A stretch of DNA of 29,203 nucleotides from B1SED10-75 sp964636865 (GCA_964636865.1 CAZWVJ010000022.1:1-29203); one strand, 5' to 3'; counted from the first letter of the stretch, positions 8,636 through 17,105 are shown. Numbers and translations are program-made. The notes: generated by a model from the letters alone, not told the origin.

Positions 8636-9096
8636 TCGGCGGGTTAACATGAATTCAATAACTCAGTAACTGCTCGGGCCGGGAAAAGACCTGGCTAGAG
8701 CAAGCTGTGCTATGGGGGTGGTTCGAGCGCCCCTGAAGCGCAGCGAAGGGTTTTATTGCATTTCCGAAGGGAAATGATGGAATCGCTCTCTGCCGCACAT
8801 ACAATATATAATTTAGCAAAACAGGGAGACCGGAGCGTAAAAATTTTTATTTCGGCTACCCTAAGGAACTGTGTGGCATTTTGCCCGCTGTTGGCTTCGG
8901 ACTCTGGATGGAGAGGTTTTAGTGGTGGCAATATTTACTGCGTGATAAACATTTATGGTTGCGTTGAGACGCCAAATGAGATAAGATAGTGCGTTGGGAA
9001 AACGGATTACTTGTAAAAGATGGAAAAAGCCTTTTCCCCCTAACCCCTCCCGAAAGAGGGGGCCCGCCAAGGGCATAATTAAGGAGGAAAAACTAT
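8636..9096. other. Intergenic region, hairpins only
   Basis: No credible gene. It holds an imperfect hairpin (8672-8701) that may end the ahcY transcript, a GAAGCGCAGCGAAGGG segment near 8734 like the one inside the inverted repeat at 16593-16695, a small CATTTCC/GGAAATG hairpin just after it, and a CCCCTC/GAGGGG stem at 9044-9061 shortly before the next gene's ribosome site. Confidence 0.5.
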
Positions 9097-10281
9097 ATGC
9101 ATATACCTGATTATGTAGGCGCTTCAGCCTTCGGGCTTAAAATCGGCGTGGTTTTGCCGGGCAGTGACCTCAAAGAACTTATTATGGAGCGCGTCCGCGT
9201 GGTAAACAGGGATGGGCTGCTGGCGGATAACGATGTTCTTTGTGTAACCGAGTCTGTGGTGGCTCGTTCCCAAAATAATTATGTGACCACGGCGGAAACC
9301 GCTTCGGAAATAGAAACTAAACTGCAGCTGGGCGCTGGCAAAAAGGTGGGCGTCCTCTTTCCCATCGCCAGCCGGAACCGCTTTTCCCTCGTCATGGAAA
9401 GCATTGCCCGGGCAGTGCCTGGCGGTGAAGTCATAGTCCAGCTTTCTTTTCCCCGTGATGAAGTGGGCAACCAGATCGTTTCGGAGGAACTTGCCGACGA
9501 AATCAACGGTTCCTGCGGCGGCTGCATCAATGCCGAGGAGCTAAACAATAGCTTTGCCCACCCTATTACCGGTGTGGATTACGTGCGGCTTTATAAAGAG
9601 ATTATCGCCGAGAACGGCGCGCGCCCGGTAATCCTGCTGTGTAACGACCCCCTGAAGATTTTGGACTACAACCCCGACGGCGTGGTGGTAGCGGATATTC
9701 ATACCAGGAAAAAGCACTGCGAGCTCATTTCTTCCCGTCTCCGGAAATGTATTACCCTGCAGGATATTTTTAATGAAGATGACGGCAGTGGGAGGTCATG
9801 GTCGGAATGCGGGCTGTTGGGGAGCAATATGTCCAGCCGGAATAGGCTCAAGCTTGCTCCCTGCGGGGCGGATGATTTTGCTCTCCGGTTGCAGGAAAAA
9901 GTAAATGCGGAGACGGGCAAAAAGGTAGAAATCATTGTTAACGGTGACGGCGCTTACAAAGATCCCAGCAGCAGCATATATGAACTTGCCGATCCTTACC
10001 CCGCTTTCGGCGCGACTCCAGGTGTCAAGGAGGCGTTCCGAGAAGGGGTCAAGTATAAGTATCTGGTGGATGTGCACCATGATAAGGGAAAATCGGAAGC
10101 GGAGATTGAGCAGATGTTGGAAAAGGAGTCCACGGCAAAAAGGGCTCAGGATCATATCAGCGCCGAAGGAACCACCCCCCGGCGCATGGAAGATGTGCTG
10201 GCCAGCCTGGCCGACCTCATCAGCGGTTCCGCCGATGCCGGCACCCCCCTGGTCCTCATCAAAGGTATCTACAAAGAATAA
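9097..10281 (+). CDS. CofE-like protein (F420-0:L-glutamate ligase family)
   Basis: A 394-residue protein that I place in the CofE family: LLADNDVLCVTESVVARSQ near residue 45 and the acidic, Asp-rich central stretch match how this family begins and continues. CofE adds glutamate to F420-0 with GTP in methanogens and actinobacteria. This protein is longer than the archaeal enzymes of about 250 residues, and nothing else in the window belongs to F420 synthesis, so the real acceptor may be another cofactor such as a folate or corrinoid side chain; that is speculation. AAGGAGG lies nine bases before the ATG. It sits between the SAM-cycle genes and the MttB genes, so a one-carbon role is plausible. 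The family call is moderately sure; the substrate is unknown. Confidence 0.65.
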   Translation: MHIPDYVGASAFGLKIGVVLPGSDLKELIMERVRVVNRDGLLADNDVLCVTESVVARSQNNYVTTAETASEIETKLQLGAGKKVGVLFPIASRNRFSLVMESIARAVPGGEVIVQLSFPRDEVGNQIVSEELADEINGSCGGCINAEELNNSFAHPITGVDYVRLYKEIIAENGARPVILLCNDPLKILDYNPDGVVVADIHTRKKHCELISSRLRKCITLQDIFNEDDGSGRSWSECGLLGSNMSSRNRLKLAPCGADDFALRLQEKVNAETGKKVEIIVNGDGAYKDPSSSIYELADPYPAFGATPGVKEAFREGVKYKYLVDVHHDKGKSEAEIEQMLEKESTAKRAQDHISAEGTTPRRMEDVLASLADLISGSADAGTPLVLIKGIYKE

Positions 10282-10326
10282 TAAGTTAACTCTTCAGCAC
10301 ACAGCGTTGATATTGTTAACTTATTA
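10279..10326. terminator. Candidate bidirectional terminator between convergent genes
   Basis: TAATAAGTTAAC (10279-10290) is a perfect 12-bp inverted repeat of GTTAACTTATTA (10315-10326). It begins on the stop codon of the CofE-like gene and lies 15 bases beyond the serA stop. The stem is AT-rich with a long loop, so termination strength is uncertain. Confidence 0.5.
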
Positions 10327-10340
10327 ATGTACAGAACCAC

Positions 10341-11966
10341 CTACTTGCTTACTGGTTCACCTTTTCTGTTCTGCAGGATGTTTTTCTTTAACCAGGGTTC
10401 CACGTAATAAACGCAGTTAATTTGGTCGATGCTCTTGATCTTTTCCTGGACCCGCTTGGAAAGAGGATCGTCAATCTGCAGGACCATCAGAGCTTCTCCT
10501 CCCACATTTTCCCTGCCCACTTGCATGCCGGCAATGTTTATTTCCTCTTCGCCCAGAATAGTAGTTAAGCGGGCGATTATTCCCGGCTGGTCTTTGTAAG
10601 TGCAGAGGAGTATATGTGAGGAGGGAAGCACTTCTATTTCATAATCGTTTATTTGCACGATACGTATATCTTCCTGGCTAAAAATGGTTCCGGAAAGGGT
10701 ATTTACGCCTCCGCCGGATTTAACGGCCAGTGTTACCAGGTTGGTGAAGTTATCAACGCTTCTGGTGTATACCTCCTTGAACTTGATACCCCGGTTCTGG
10801 GCCAGCATGGGAGCGTTTACATGATTGACCTGATCTCCCATAAAAACTTGCAGCATTCCGGTAAGGCAGGCAGTAGTAAGGGGTGAAAGGCTCTTTTCGG
10901 CGATTTCCCCGCTGTACCTTATTTCCAGTTCGTCGATGGGGCCTCCGAAAAACTGCATATAGAAACTGCCCAGCAATTCCATGAGAGGCTGGTAAGGCTT
11001 AATTTCCGCCATTGATTCCGGCATTTCTGTGGGTACGTTTACTGCGTAGCATACGGCTTCACCTTCCAGAGCGGTAAGGACCTGTTCTGCAGCTTGGATA
11101 GCTACATTGGTTTGGGCTTCCGCGGTTGAGGCGCCCAGGTGGGGAGTTACTATCACGTTATCCATTTCCAGCAGGGGGCAATTTTCCGGAGGTTCAGTTT
11201 CGAAAACATCTATGGCCGCCCCCGCTATTTTTCCTTCCTGCAGGCCTTTGCAGAGAGCTTCTTCTTTAATCAATCCTCCCCGGGCGCAGTTTACGATATA
11301 GACACCGGGTTTCATGATCTCGATTTTCACTTCGTCTATGAGATGATGGGTGGAAGGTATATCGGGCAAATGCAGGGTGAGAAAGTCAGCTTCTTGTAGA
11401 AGGTGGTTAAGCTCTGCAATTTCTATGCCCATTTTTTTGCCTTGTTCCGGTGAAACGTAGGGGTCATAAGCAAGGACATACATTCCCATGGCCCGCGCCC
11501 GGCGGGCTACTTCCCTGCCGATACGTCCTAATCCCAGTATGCCGAGTTTTTTCTTGTAAAGCTCTATCCCCAGGAATTGACTTCTTTCCCATGAGCCTGA
11601 CTTGGTGGATTGGTGGGCATGGGGGATATTTCGAGCCAGAGAAGTAAGGAGGGCAATGGTATGCTCCGCTGCGGAAATGGTATTTCCCTCGGGGGTATTG
11701 ATAACCACAATCCCTTCTTCGGTGGCTTTATCAACGTCGATGTTATCTACACCGACGCCTGCCCGGCCGATAACCTTTAATTTTTTGCCGGCATCGATAA
11801 CTTCCGGGGTAACCTTGGTGCCGCTGCGCACGATGAGAGCATCGTAGTCGCCGATGATGGATTCCAATTCTTCCGGGTCTTTACAATTATATTCTGTCAC
11901 TTCTGCCTTTTCTTTAAGCATCTCAACCCCTTCAGACGGTAAAGGGTCACTAACCAGAATTTTCAT
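10341..11966 (-). CDS. serA: D-3-phosphoglycerate dehydrogenase, long form
   Basis: Oxidises 3-phosphoglycerate to 3-phosphohydroxypyruvate with NAD, the first step of serine (and then glycine) synthesis. The 541 residues show the complete long form: a catalytic and NAD-binding unit with GLGRIG (145-150), catalytic Arg229 in NCARGGLI, Glu258 in DVFETEP and His276 in PHLGAS; an intervening allosteric-substrate-binding domain; and a C-terminal ACT domain (about 458-525, beginning HILLCTYKDQPG) that normally senses serine. The minus-strand ribosome site AAGGAGG lies about ten bases before the ATG. It is convergent with the CofE-like gene and divergent from the MttB gene. Serine/glycine supply suits a neighbourhood that methylates glycine derivatives. 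The call is firm. Confidence 0.96.
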   Translation of the reverse strand: MKILVSDPLPSEGVEMLKEKAEVTEYNCKDPEELESIIGDYDALIVRSGTKVTPEVIDAGKKLKVIGRAGVGVDNIDVDKATEEGIVVINTPEGNTISAAEHTIALLTSLARNIPHAHQSTKSGSWERSQFLGIELYKKKLGILGLGRIGREVARRARAMGMYVLAYDPYVSPEQGKKMGIEIAELNHLLQEADFLTLHLPDIPSTHHLIDEVKIEIMKPGVYIVNCARGGLIKEEALCKGLQEGKIAGAAIDVFETEPPENCPLLEMDNVIVTPHLGASTAEAQTNVAIQAAEQVLTALEGEAVCYAVNVPTEMPESMAEIKPYQPLMELLGSFYMQFFGGPIDELEIRYSGEIAEKSLSPLTTACLTGMLQVFMGDQVNHVNAPMLAQNRGIKFKEVYTRSVDNFTNLVTLAVKSGGGVNTLSGTIFSQEDIRIVQINDYEIEVLPSSHILLCTYKDQPGIIARLTTILGEEEINIAGMQVGRENVGGEALMVLQIDDPLSKRVQEKIKSIDQINCVYYVEPWLKKNILQNRKGEPVSK

Positions 11967-12474
11967 TCAAGTTCAACCTCCTTGCGTATTTTTTAAACGT
12001 GGTAATTTTTGTCTGAAATCTTGCGATGCCTGAGTTGGTAGGAAACTATTTTAAGCCAGGTATATTTTTTATTTTGTTTGGCTCCGCCGTTTTTGGGCGG
12101 CGCCATTGACAGCGCCTTTATGATAGTATTTTTTTATATTATTTTTTGTTATTAATGTTTAATTAGTTTTTTAACCCCTTATATGTTATATTGTATATAC
12201 TATATGCATGCAATCTAACTTTGTTACTGTTTATAAGTATATCTTTACATTTTACCTGGGGCAAGGAGCAACTAGTACCGATATATACAGCTATAACTAG
12301 ATGATTTGTGAACTGGTTCTCTAATGCGATATTATTTCGAAAGATGGAATTATTAAAGGTATTATCATCATTCTCGCTATTTGAAATAAATAAAGAGAGA
12401 TTATAACATTAACAGGTGCATTAAGTTTAAATTAAAGGATTTGGAAAAAATTAAAGATAGAAGGAGGAAAAGAA
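11967..12474. other. Divergent intergenic region between serA and the MttB operon
   Basis: No gene. It holds the serA ribosome site, a hairpin at 12080-12104 (GGC and GCCG arms with a three-base bulge, in the serA leader), a very AT-rich stretch (12115-12210) and the MttB ribosome site. A possible plus-strand promoter, TTGAAA with TATAAC about 15 bases later near 12380-12405, is too poorly spaced to call. Promoters for both genes must lie here unless transcripts read through. Confidence 0.5.
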
Positions 12475-13944
12475 TTGAGAACAAATGTAAAGACCAATAC
12501 TACTACGCAGTTTCAAATTTTATCCGAAGATCAGTGCGAAGCCATTTACCACAATATTCTGGAGGTTATGCAGCGCACGGGGGTGGATGTATACCATGAA
12601 GAAGCCCGTCAAATGCTGCAGGATGCCGGGGCCCAGGTGGACGGGCCCAGGGTCTACATACCCCCTTATCTGGTGAAAGAGGCTATTTCACTGGTGCCGG
12701 ATAATTTCGTGGTCCATCACTGGGACGGATCGGGTGTACTGCGTCTGCGCCGGAACGAGGTTTATCCAGGGACCGGCCCGAGCATGCCCAACTATATTGA
12801 CCCCTATACGGAGGAACGGAGGCATTTTAAACGGGAAGATTCAGCAAACGTGGCCCGGGTATGTGATGCCCTGGAAAATATCCTCTTTGTGGAGGGGCTG
12901 GGGTCCATCAGCGACACGCATCGCAACCTGGCGGATCTTTACGAGTTTGTTGAGCTTATTACCAACACCGCCAAGCCCATTGCCGCCTGGTCGTTTAACC
13001 GCGAAAGCTGTGAAAACATCTACAAAGTGGCGGTCACCATGGCCGGCGGTGAAGAGGAATTCCGCCGCCGCCCTAATTTCATGTTCTACATGGAGCCTAT
13101 TCCGCCTCTGGTAAGTAATTATGAAACCGTGGATAAGGTTCTTTTTACCGCCGAAAAACATGTTCCCACCATCTATACTCCCTGTTGTATGGGCGGCGCT
13201 ACCGAACCGGCGACCTTTGCCGGACTTCTCACCAACGCTGCTGCCGAATGCCTTACGGGAGTTGTTATCGGCCAGCTTAAGCGCCGGGGAGCACCCTTCA
13301 TTATGGGCGGAGTAATGACGGTTATGGACATGCTTACTTCCACCTATATATACGGTGGGCCGGAGCTAAGTATTATGTGCGCGGGCATTACCGATTTGGG
13401 CAAATATCTGGATATACCGGTGTTTTCCACCGGCGGCTGCACCGACGCCAAAGTAACAGAGCCCCAGTCGGCCCTGGAAAACGCCATGTCAAATTATACT
13501 GCAGTATTAAGCGGCGGGAATATAATTCATGACACCGGTTATTCCGAATCCGGGCTCACCGGTAACCTCTTTAATGTGGTTTTGAATAACGAGATTTTGG
13601 GCATGGCTTTCCGTATTGCCAGGGGTATAGAAGTAAACGAAGAGACCCTGGCCCTGGATGTCATTGATAAAGTCGGCCCGCAAGGGCACTTCCTTACTCA
13701 TCCCCATACCAATAAGCATTTCCGTACCGAAACCTGGGAACCGGACCTGCTTAACCGGGTAGCTTTTGAAGCTTGGAAATCCGCGGGTGGCAAAACCCTG
13801 GGGGAAAAGGTGAAAGAAAAAACCAGGTATTTGATTGAAAACCACCGCGGCCCGGAAGTGTCAGAAGATAAAATGAAGGAAATCGAAAAAATCCTTGAGG
13901 AGGCCGAAAAGAAAGCCCGGGAAGACGACGCTAAAGAAACTTAA
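12475..13944 (+). CDS. MttB-family (non-pyrrolysine) methylamine:corrinoid methyltransferase, copy 1
   Basis: A 489-residue trimethylamine methyltransferase (MttB) superfamily protein with the family's FSTGGCTDAKVTEPQSALE segment and the GGVMTVMDM and TIYTPCCMGGATEPATFAG stretches. The frame has no internal TAG, so it is not the pyrrolysine-containing enzyme; non-Pyl members (such as MtgB on glycine betaine) demethylate quaternary amines and pass the methyl group to a corrinoid protein. Which amine is used here cannot be told from sequence. The start is TTG at 12475, chosen because AAGGAGG ends seven bases before it and no better ATG fits. It is followed by a corrinoid protein and a second family member, likely one transcription unit. 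Confidence 0.9.
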   Translation: MRTNVKTNTTTQFQILSEDQCEAIYHNILEVMQRTGVDVYHEEARQMLQDAGAQVDGPRVYIPPYLVKEAISLVPDNFVVHHWDGSGVLRLRRNEVYPGTGPSMPNYIDPYTEERRHFKREDSANVARVCDALENILFVEGLGSISDTHRNLADLYEFVELITNTAKPIAAWSFNRESCENIYKVAVTMAGGEEEFRRRPNFMFYMEPIPPLVSNYETVDKVLFTAEKHVPTIYTPCCMGGATEPATFAGLLTNAAAECLTGVVIGQLKRRGAPFIMGGVMTVMDMLTSTYIYGGPELSIMCAGITDLGKYLDIPVFSTGGCTDAKVTEPQSALENAMSNYTAVLSGGNIIHDTGYSESGLTGNLFNVVLNNEILGMAFRIARGIEVNEETLALDVIDKVGPQGHFLTHPHTNKHFRTETWEPDLLNRVAFEAWKSAGGKTLGEKVKEKTRYLIENHRGPEVSEDKMKEIEKILEEAEKKAREDDAKET

Positions 13945-14123
13945 AAATAGTTAAGGGCAGCAGAGGTGAAGCGCGCCTGAAAGTGATGAATGGAAGGAAA
14001 GAGATGAAGGGCTGAAGGGCTGAAGTGATGAAAAGATTAAAAGGTGAGAATGGCTGAAGTTAACCTGAATTTTTAATAAGGCCATAAATGAACATTATTA
14101 TAAAAGATTAAGGAGGAATAGGC

Positions 14124-14783
14124 ATGGTTAAAGAAAAAATAGCGGAAGCATTGATCAATGGAGATGTGGAAAAGGGTAAAGATCTGGCAAAGCAGGCTTT
14201 GGATGAAGGAGTGTCGGCTAAAGAAATTTTGGATGAAGGTGTCCTGTCCGGCATGGAAGTCATTGGGGAGCGCTTTAAGAATTTTGAAGTTTACATCCCG
14301 GAAGTTTTGCAGTCCGCAGCTGTTATGAACGAAGTGATGGAAGTATTAAAGCCTGCATTGGCAGAAGTAGAAGAGAGCGAATCCAGTAGCAAGGGCACGG
14401 TGGTGTTGGGCACCGTGGAAGGTGATATGCACGACATCGGTAAAAATCTGGTGGCTTTAATGCTTGAAGGCGCGGGCTTCAAGGTGGTAGATATCGGCAT
14501 TGACCAGCCCGCCAGCAAATTTGTGGAGGCAGTGGAAAAGGAAAAGCCGCAGGTGGTAGGAATGTCGGCTCTGCTTACTACCACGGCGCCCAAAATAGCG
14601 GAAGTTGAAGAAGCCCTGAAAAAAGCCAACTTGCGGGACAAGGTTAAAACTATGGCCGGCGGGGCTGTGATCGACCAGGATTTTGTGGATAAAAATGGGG
14701 TGGATGCTTATGGCCCCAGTGCTACTGCTGCCATTGAAATAACCCAAAAATTAGTAAGCGAGGTAAAGAACAATGCAAGTTAA
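14124..14783 (+). CDS. Corrinoid (methyltransferase cognate B12-binding) protein
   Basis: A 219-residue two-domain corrinoid protein of the MttC/MtgC type. Residues 1-85 are the helical B12-binding cap domain (GMEVIGERFKNFEVYIPEVL); residues 90-219 are the Rossmann-like B12 domain with the base-off motif D101-M-H103-D-I-G106, then SALLTTT and AGGAVIDQ. His103 would be the lower cobalt ligand. It accepts a methyl group from an MttB-family partner and donates it to a second methyltransferase that is not in this window. AGGAGG lies seven bases before the ATG. Its end overlaps the next gene by 11 bases, suggesting translational coupling. Confidence 0.95.
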   Translation: MVKEKIAEALINGDVEKGKDLAKQALDEGVSAKEILDEGVLSGMEVIGERFKNFEVYIPEVLQSAAVMNEVMEVLKPALAEVEESESSSKGTVVLGTVEGDMHDIGKNLVALMLEGAGFKVVDIGIDQPASKFVEAVEKEKPQVVGMSALLTTTAPKIAEVEEALKKANLRDKVKTMAGGAVIDQDFVDKNGVDAYGPSATAAIEITQKLVSEVKNNAS

Positions 14784-16239
14784 TCAGATACACAACGCCA
14801 CACCGCAGTTTGCCGTTTTGAGCCGGGACGAATGCGAGATGATTTTCCGGGCTGCCCTGGAGATCATGGAAACAACCGGGGGGCGTTTCTTAAACGATGA
14901 GGCTATTGAGCTGTTTAAGAACAGCGATGCCATGGTAGAGGACGGCAACCTGGTGAAAATTCCTGCCTTTATGACCCGTAGGGCTTTAAACGATTCCCCG
15001 GAAAAGATCACCCTGTGCTCTCGCAACGGGGAGAGGTCGGTTCGCTTGGGGCGCAATGAGGTGCATTTTGGCACCGGTTCCGACTGCCCGTTCATCTACG
15101 ACCGGGAAACGGGGAAGCGCCGGCGCTATACGCGTAAGGATGTTAATGACGCCGCCCGGGTGGTTGATGCCCTGCCAAATTACGACTTTTTCATGTCCCA
15201 CGGGCTGGCTTCCGATGTGGAGCATGATGAAACTTATGACCGGCACCAGTTCATGGCCATGGTCAAAGGCACTAGCAAGCCCTTGATTGTCACCGCCGTG
15301 GATGGTGAGGGGCTGAAGGACCTTCATGAAATGGCTATTGCTTTTTGCGGCAGCGAGGATAACTTCCGCCTGGCTCCGCGTTTCGGTGTTTACATAGAGC
15401 CCAGTTCTCCTTTGGCCCATGGCGATACTTCACTGGAGAAACTGCTTTATTGTGCCGAAAAATCCATACCGGTTATCTATACCCCCTGCCCCAGCGCGGG
15501 GGCTACGGCGCCTGCCACTCTTGCCGGGATGCTGGCCCAGACCCTGGCGGAAACCCTGCAGGGCTTGGTATTGGCTCACCTGAAGAAGCCGGGGTTGCCC
15601 ATTATAATGGGCGGAGTGGTTACCGTCATGGATATGAAGACATCTAATTACTGCTATGGGGCTCCGGAACTGAGCCTGTCTTCCGCCGCCCTCACGGATG
15701 TATCCAAATACTTGAATATACCCATGTTTTCCACCGGCGGATGCACGGATTCCCGGATAGTAGATGAGCAGGCTGCCCTGGAAGCTACTATTTCCCTGGA
15801 AACCGCCTTTCTTTCGGGGGCCGGCCTTATTCATGATGCCGGTTACCTGGATAGCGGGCTGAACGGATCCCTGGAAATGCTGGTGCTCTGCGATGAAATT
15901 ATAGGCATGGTCAAGCACCTGGGGAGAGGAATCAAGGTGGATGAAGATCACCTGGCTGCTGATATCATTGACGAAGTGGGCCCGGGTAACAATTTCCTGA
16001 GGACCTCTCACACCTTTAAGCATTACAAGGACGAATTTTACTTTCCCACCCTCCTTGACAGGCATAACATTGAGACCTGGAAATCCAAGGGGGAGAAGAT
16101 TTTAAACGACCATATCAATGCGCGGTTGGATGAAATTTTGGGCGGGCATGAGCCCGAGCCCCTGCCGGAAGATGTGGAGAAGAAGATGCAGGACATTATA
16201 GACCGGGCGGATAAAAAAGCCGCTTCTCAAAAGAGTTAA
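14773..16239 (+). CDS. MttB-family (non-pyrrolysine) methylamine:corrinoid methyltransferase, copy 2
   Basis: A 488-residue paralogue of the gene at 12475: it shares VIYTPCPSAGATAPATLAG, IIMGGVVTVMDMKTS, MFSTGGCTDSRIVDEQAALE and the closing helical segment. There is no in-frame TAG. It begins inside the corrinoid gene (ATG at 14773, overlap of 11 bases), with a GAGG ribosome site within that gene. It presumably methylates the same corrinoid protein, either from a different quaternary amine or as a partner subunit; sequence alone does not decide. The two copies differ clearly throughout, so this is not a recent duplication. Confidence 0.9.
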   Translation: MQVNQIHNATPQFAVLSRDECEMIFRAALEIMETTGGRFLNDEAIELFKNSDAMVEDGNLVKIPAFMTRRALNDSPEKITLCSRNGERSVRLGRNEVHFGTGSDCPFIYDRETGKRRRYTRKDVNDAARVVDALPNYDFFMSHGLASDVEHDETYDRHQFMAMVKGTSKPLIVTAVDGEGLKDLHEMAIAFCGSEDNFRLAPRFGVYIEPSSPLAHGDTSLEKLLYCAEKSIPVIYTPCPSAGATAPATLAGMLAQTLAETLQGLVLAHLKKPGLPIIMGGVVTVMDMKTSNYCYGAPELSLSSAALTDVSKYLNIPMFSTGGCTDSRIVDEQAALEATISLETAFLSGAGLIHDAGYLDSGLNGSLEMLVLCDEIIGMVKHLGRGIKVDEDHLAADIIDEVGPGNNFLRTSHTFKHYKDEFYFPTLLDRHNIETWKSKGEKILNDHINARLDEILGGHEPEPLPEDVEKKMQDIIDRADKKAASQKS

Positions 16240-16470
16240 GCCATCAGACAAGCTATTTTGATTGAAAAGGGGCGCATAATATTTGCGGCGCGTAGGCGCG
16301 TAAAGTCTATAACAAGGCAACTCCTGATATGCTGATCGGCGCGCATGATGTTTGCGGTGCGTAGGCGCGTAGAGGGGAAGTGAGCACTTAATCAAGCGAT
16401 CACCTGATGCTTTATGGTCTGCTCGTCCGGAAAATTTGAGGAAGTCTTTGAGGGTTTTAAATTAGGAATG

Positions 16471-16510
16471 CCAAGAATTCTCCCGTTTCCACAAGCGGGA
16501 GAATTCTTGG
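16471..16510 (+). terminator. Strong 15-bp hairpin, possible terminator
   Basis: CCAAGAATTCTCCCG (16471-16485) is perfectly complementary to CGGGAGAATTCTTGG (16496-16510); pairing can continue into the loop, leaving only four bases. No T run follows, so classic Rho-independent termination is doubtful and it may be a repeat element or structured RNA. Confidence 0.4.
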
Positions 16511-16592
16511 TAAGTCTTTAGCGAAAGCAAAGATGGAGCCGGTTGAAAATTGAGGCCGGCTGTGTGAATTGATAAGGCTGTTTTGAAGCCAG

Positions 16593-16695
16593 CTGTGTGA
16601 AGGGGACGGTTATTCATTGTCCCCGAAGCGTAGCGAAGGGCCGAAGGAAGCGAAGCGACTGAGGGGAGACAATGGAACCGTCCCCTGAAACACAG
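16593..16695. repeat. Long imperfect inverted repeat carrying REP cores
   Basis: The arms 16593-16624 and 16663-16695 pair over roughly 30 bases: CTGTGT with ACACAG outside, AGGGGACGG with CCGTCCCCT, and CATTGTCCCC with GGGGAGACAATG. Each arm carries the GGGGACGG core that recurs around the tyrosine transposase. The centre has GAAGCGTAGCGAAGGG, like bases near 8734. Confidence 0.65.
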
Positions 16696-16815
16696 CGGAA
16701 TAAGCCCAAAATAAGCCTTTGCAGTTACAATAAGGTTACCTTAATTATTTGTTTGCGAAAGACTGCGAATAGAGAAAATCTTTGAGAGTTTTTTTTGCGA
16801 AAGACCGTGTCGTGT

Positions 16816-16844
16816 TTGCAAATCCTTGACGGGTAATGTATAAT
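16816..16844 (+). promoter_or_regulatory. Sigma-A type promoter of the riboswitch transcript
   Basis: TTGCAA (16816-16821), a 17-base spacer and a perfect TATAAT (16839-16844). Transcription would start near 16851, about 30 bases before the riboswitch. Confidence 0.65.
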
Positions 16845-16882
16845 TAGGGAAGCGTTAAGAAAACAATAAAATTTCATATGCG

Positions 16883-17041
16883 GAACAGGTGGCACCCCTA
16901 AGAGGTGCCAGAGGGAAGCTGGTGTGAAGCCAGCGCGGTCCCGCCACTGTGATGGGGAGCCGGTCGCATAAGTCCACTGGAAGAAATTCCGGGAAGGCGC
17001 GATAATCGGCGGTGAACCTAAGCCAGGAGACCTGCCTGTTC
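16883..17041 (+). promoter_or_regulatory. Cobalamin (AdoCbl) riboswitch
   Basis: Shows the conserved cobalamin aptamer in order: GGTGGCACC with its partner GAGGTGCC, GGGAAGCTGGTGTGAA, the GCGGTCCCGCCACTGTGA core, AAGTCCACTGG, GGGAAGGCG and the B12 box AAGCCAGGAGACCTGCC. P1 closes with GAACAGG (16883-16889) against CCTGTTC (17035-17041). It lies upstream of the DUF4430/ECF operon, which marks that operon as cobalamin-responsive. With a terminator right behind it, regulation is probably by transcription termination when cobalamin is bound. Confidence 0.95.
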
Positions 17042-17105
17042 GGCGATGAATTTGCGCCTACGGTAGATGGGTGAGCATTTTGCTTGAGGGAAAACGTTGA
17101 GTGAC

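Larger units (their letters stand above)
16240..16815. other. Intergenic region rich in inverted and direct repeats
   Basis: No gene seen. It contains a direct repeat of about 32 bases (16271-16302 and 16341-16372, both with GTAGGCGCGTA), a strong hairpin (16471-16510) and a long imperfect inverted repeat with REP cores (16593-16695), before the promoter of the riboswitch transcript. Confidence 0.6.

Noticed and set aside
8708..8740. tRNA-like GGTTCGAGC segment
   Set aside because: The T-stem cannot close with the required G53-C61 pair and no acceptor, D or anticodon arms can be built around it.
8756..8989. 77-codon frame between ahcY and the CofE-like gene
   Set aside because: No ribosome site; overlaps hairpin and repeat-like sequence.
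12475..16239. Pyrrolysine-containing MttB genes
   Set aside because: Both frames run full length without an in-frame TAG and end in TAA.
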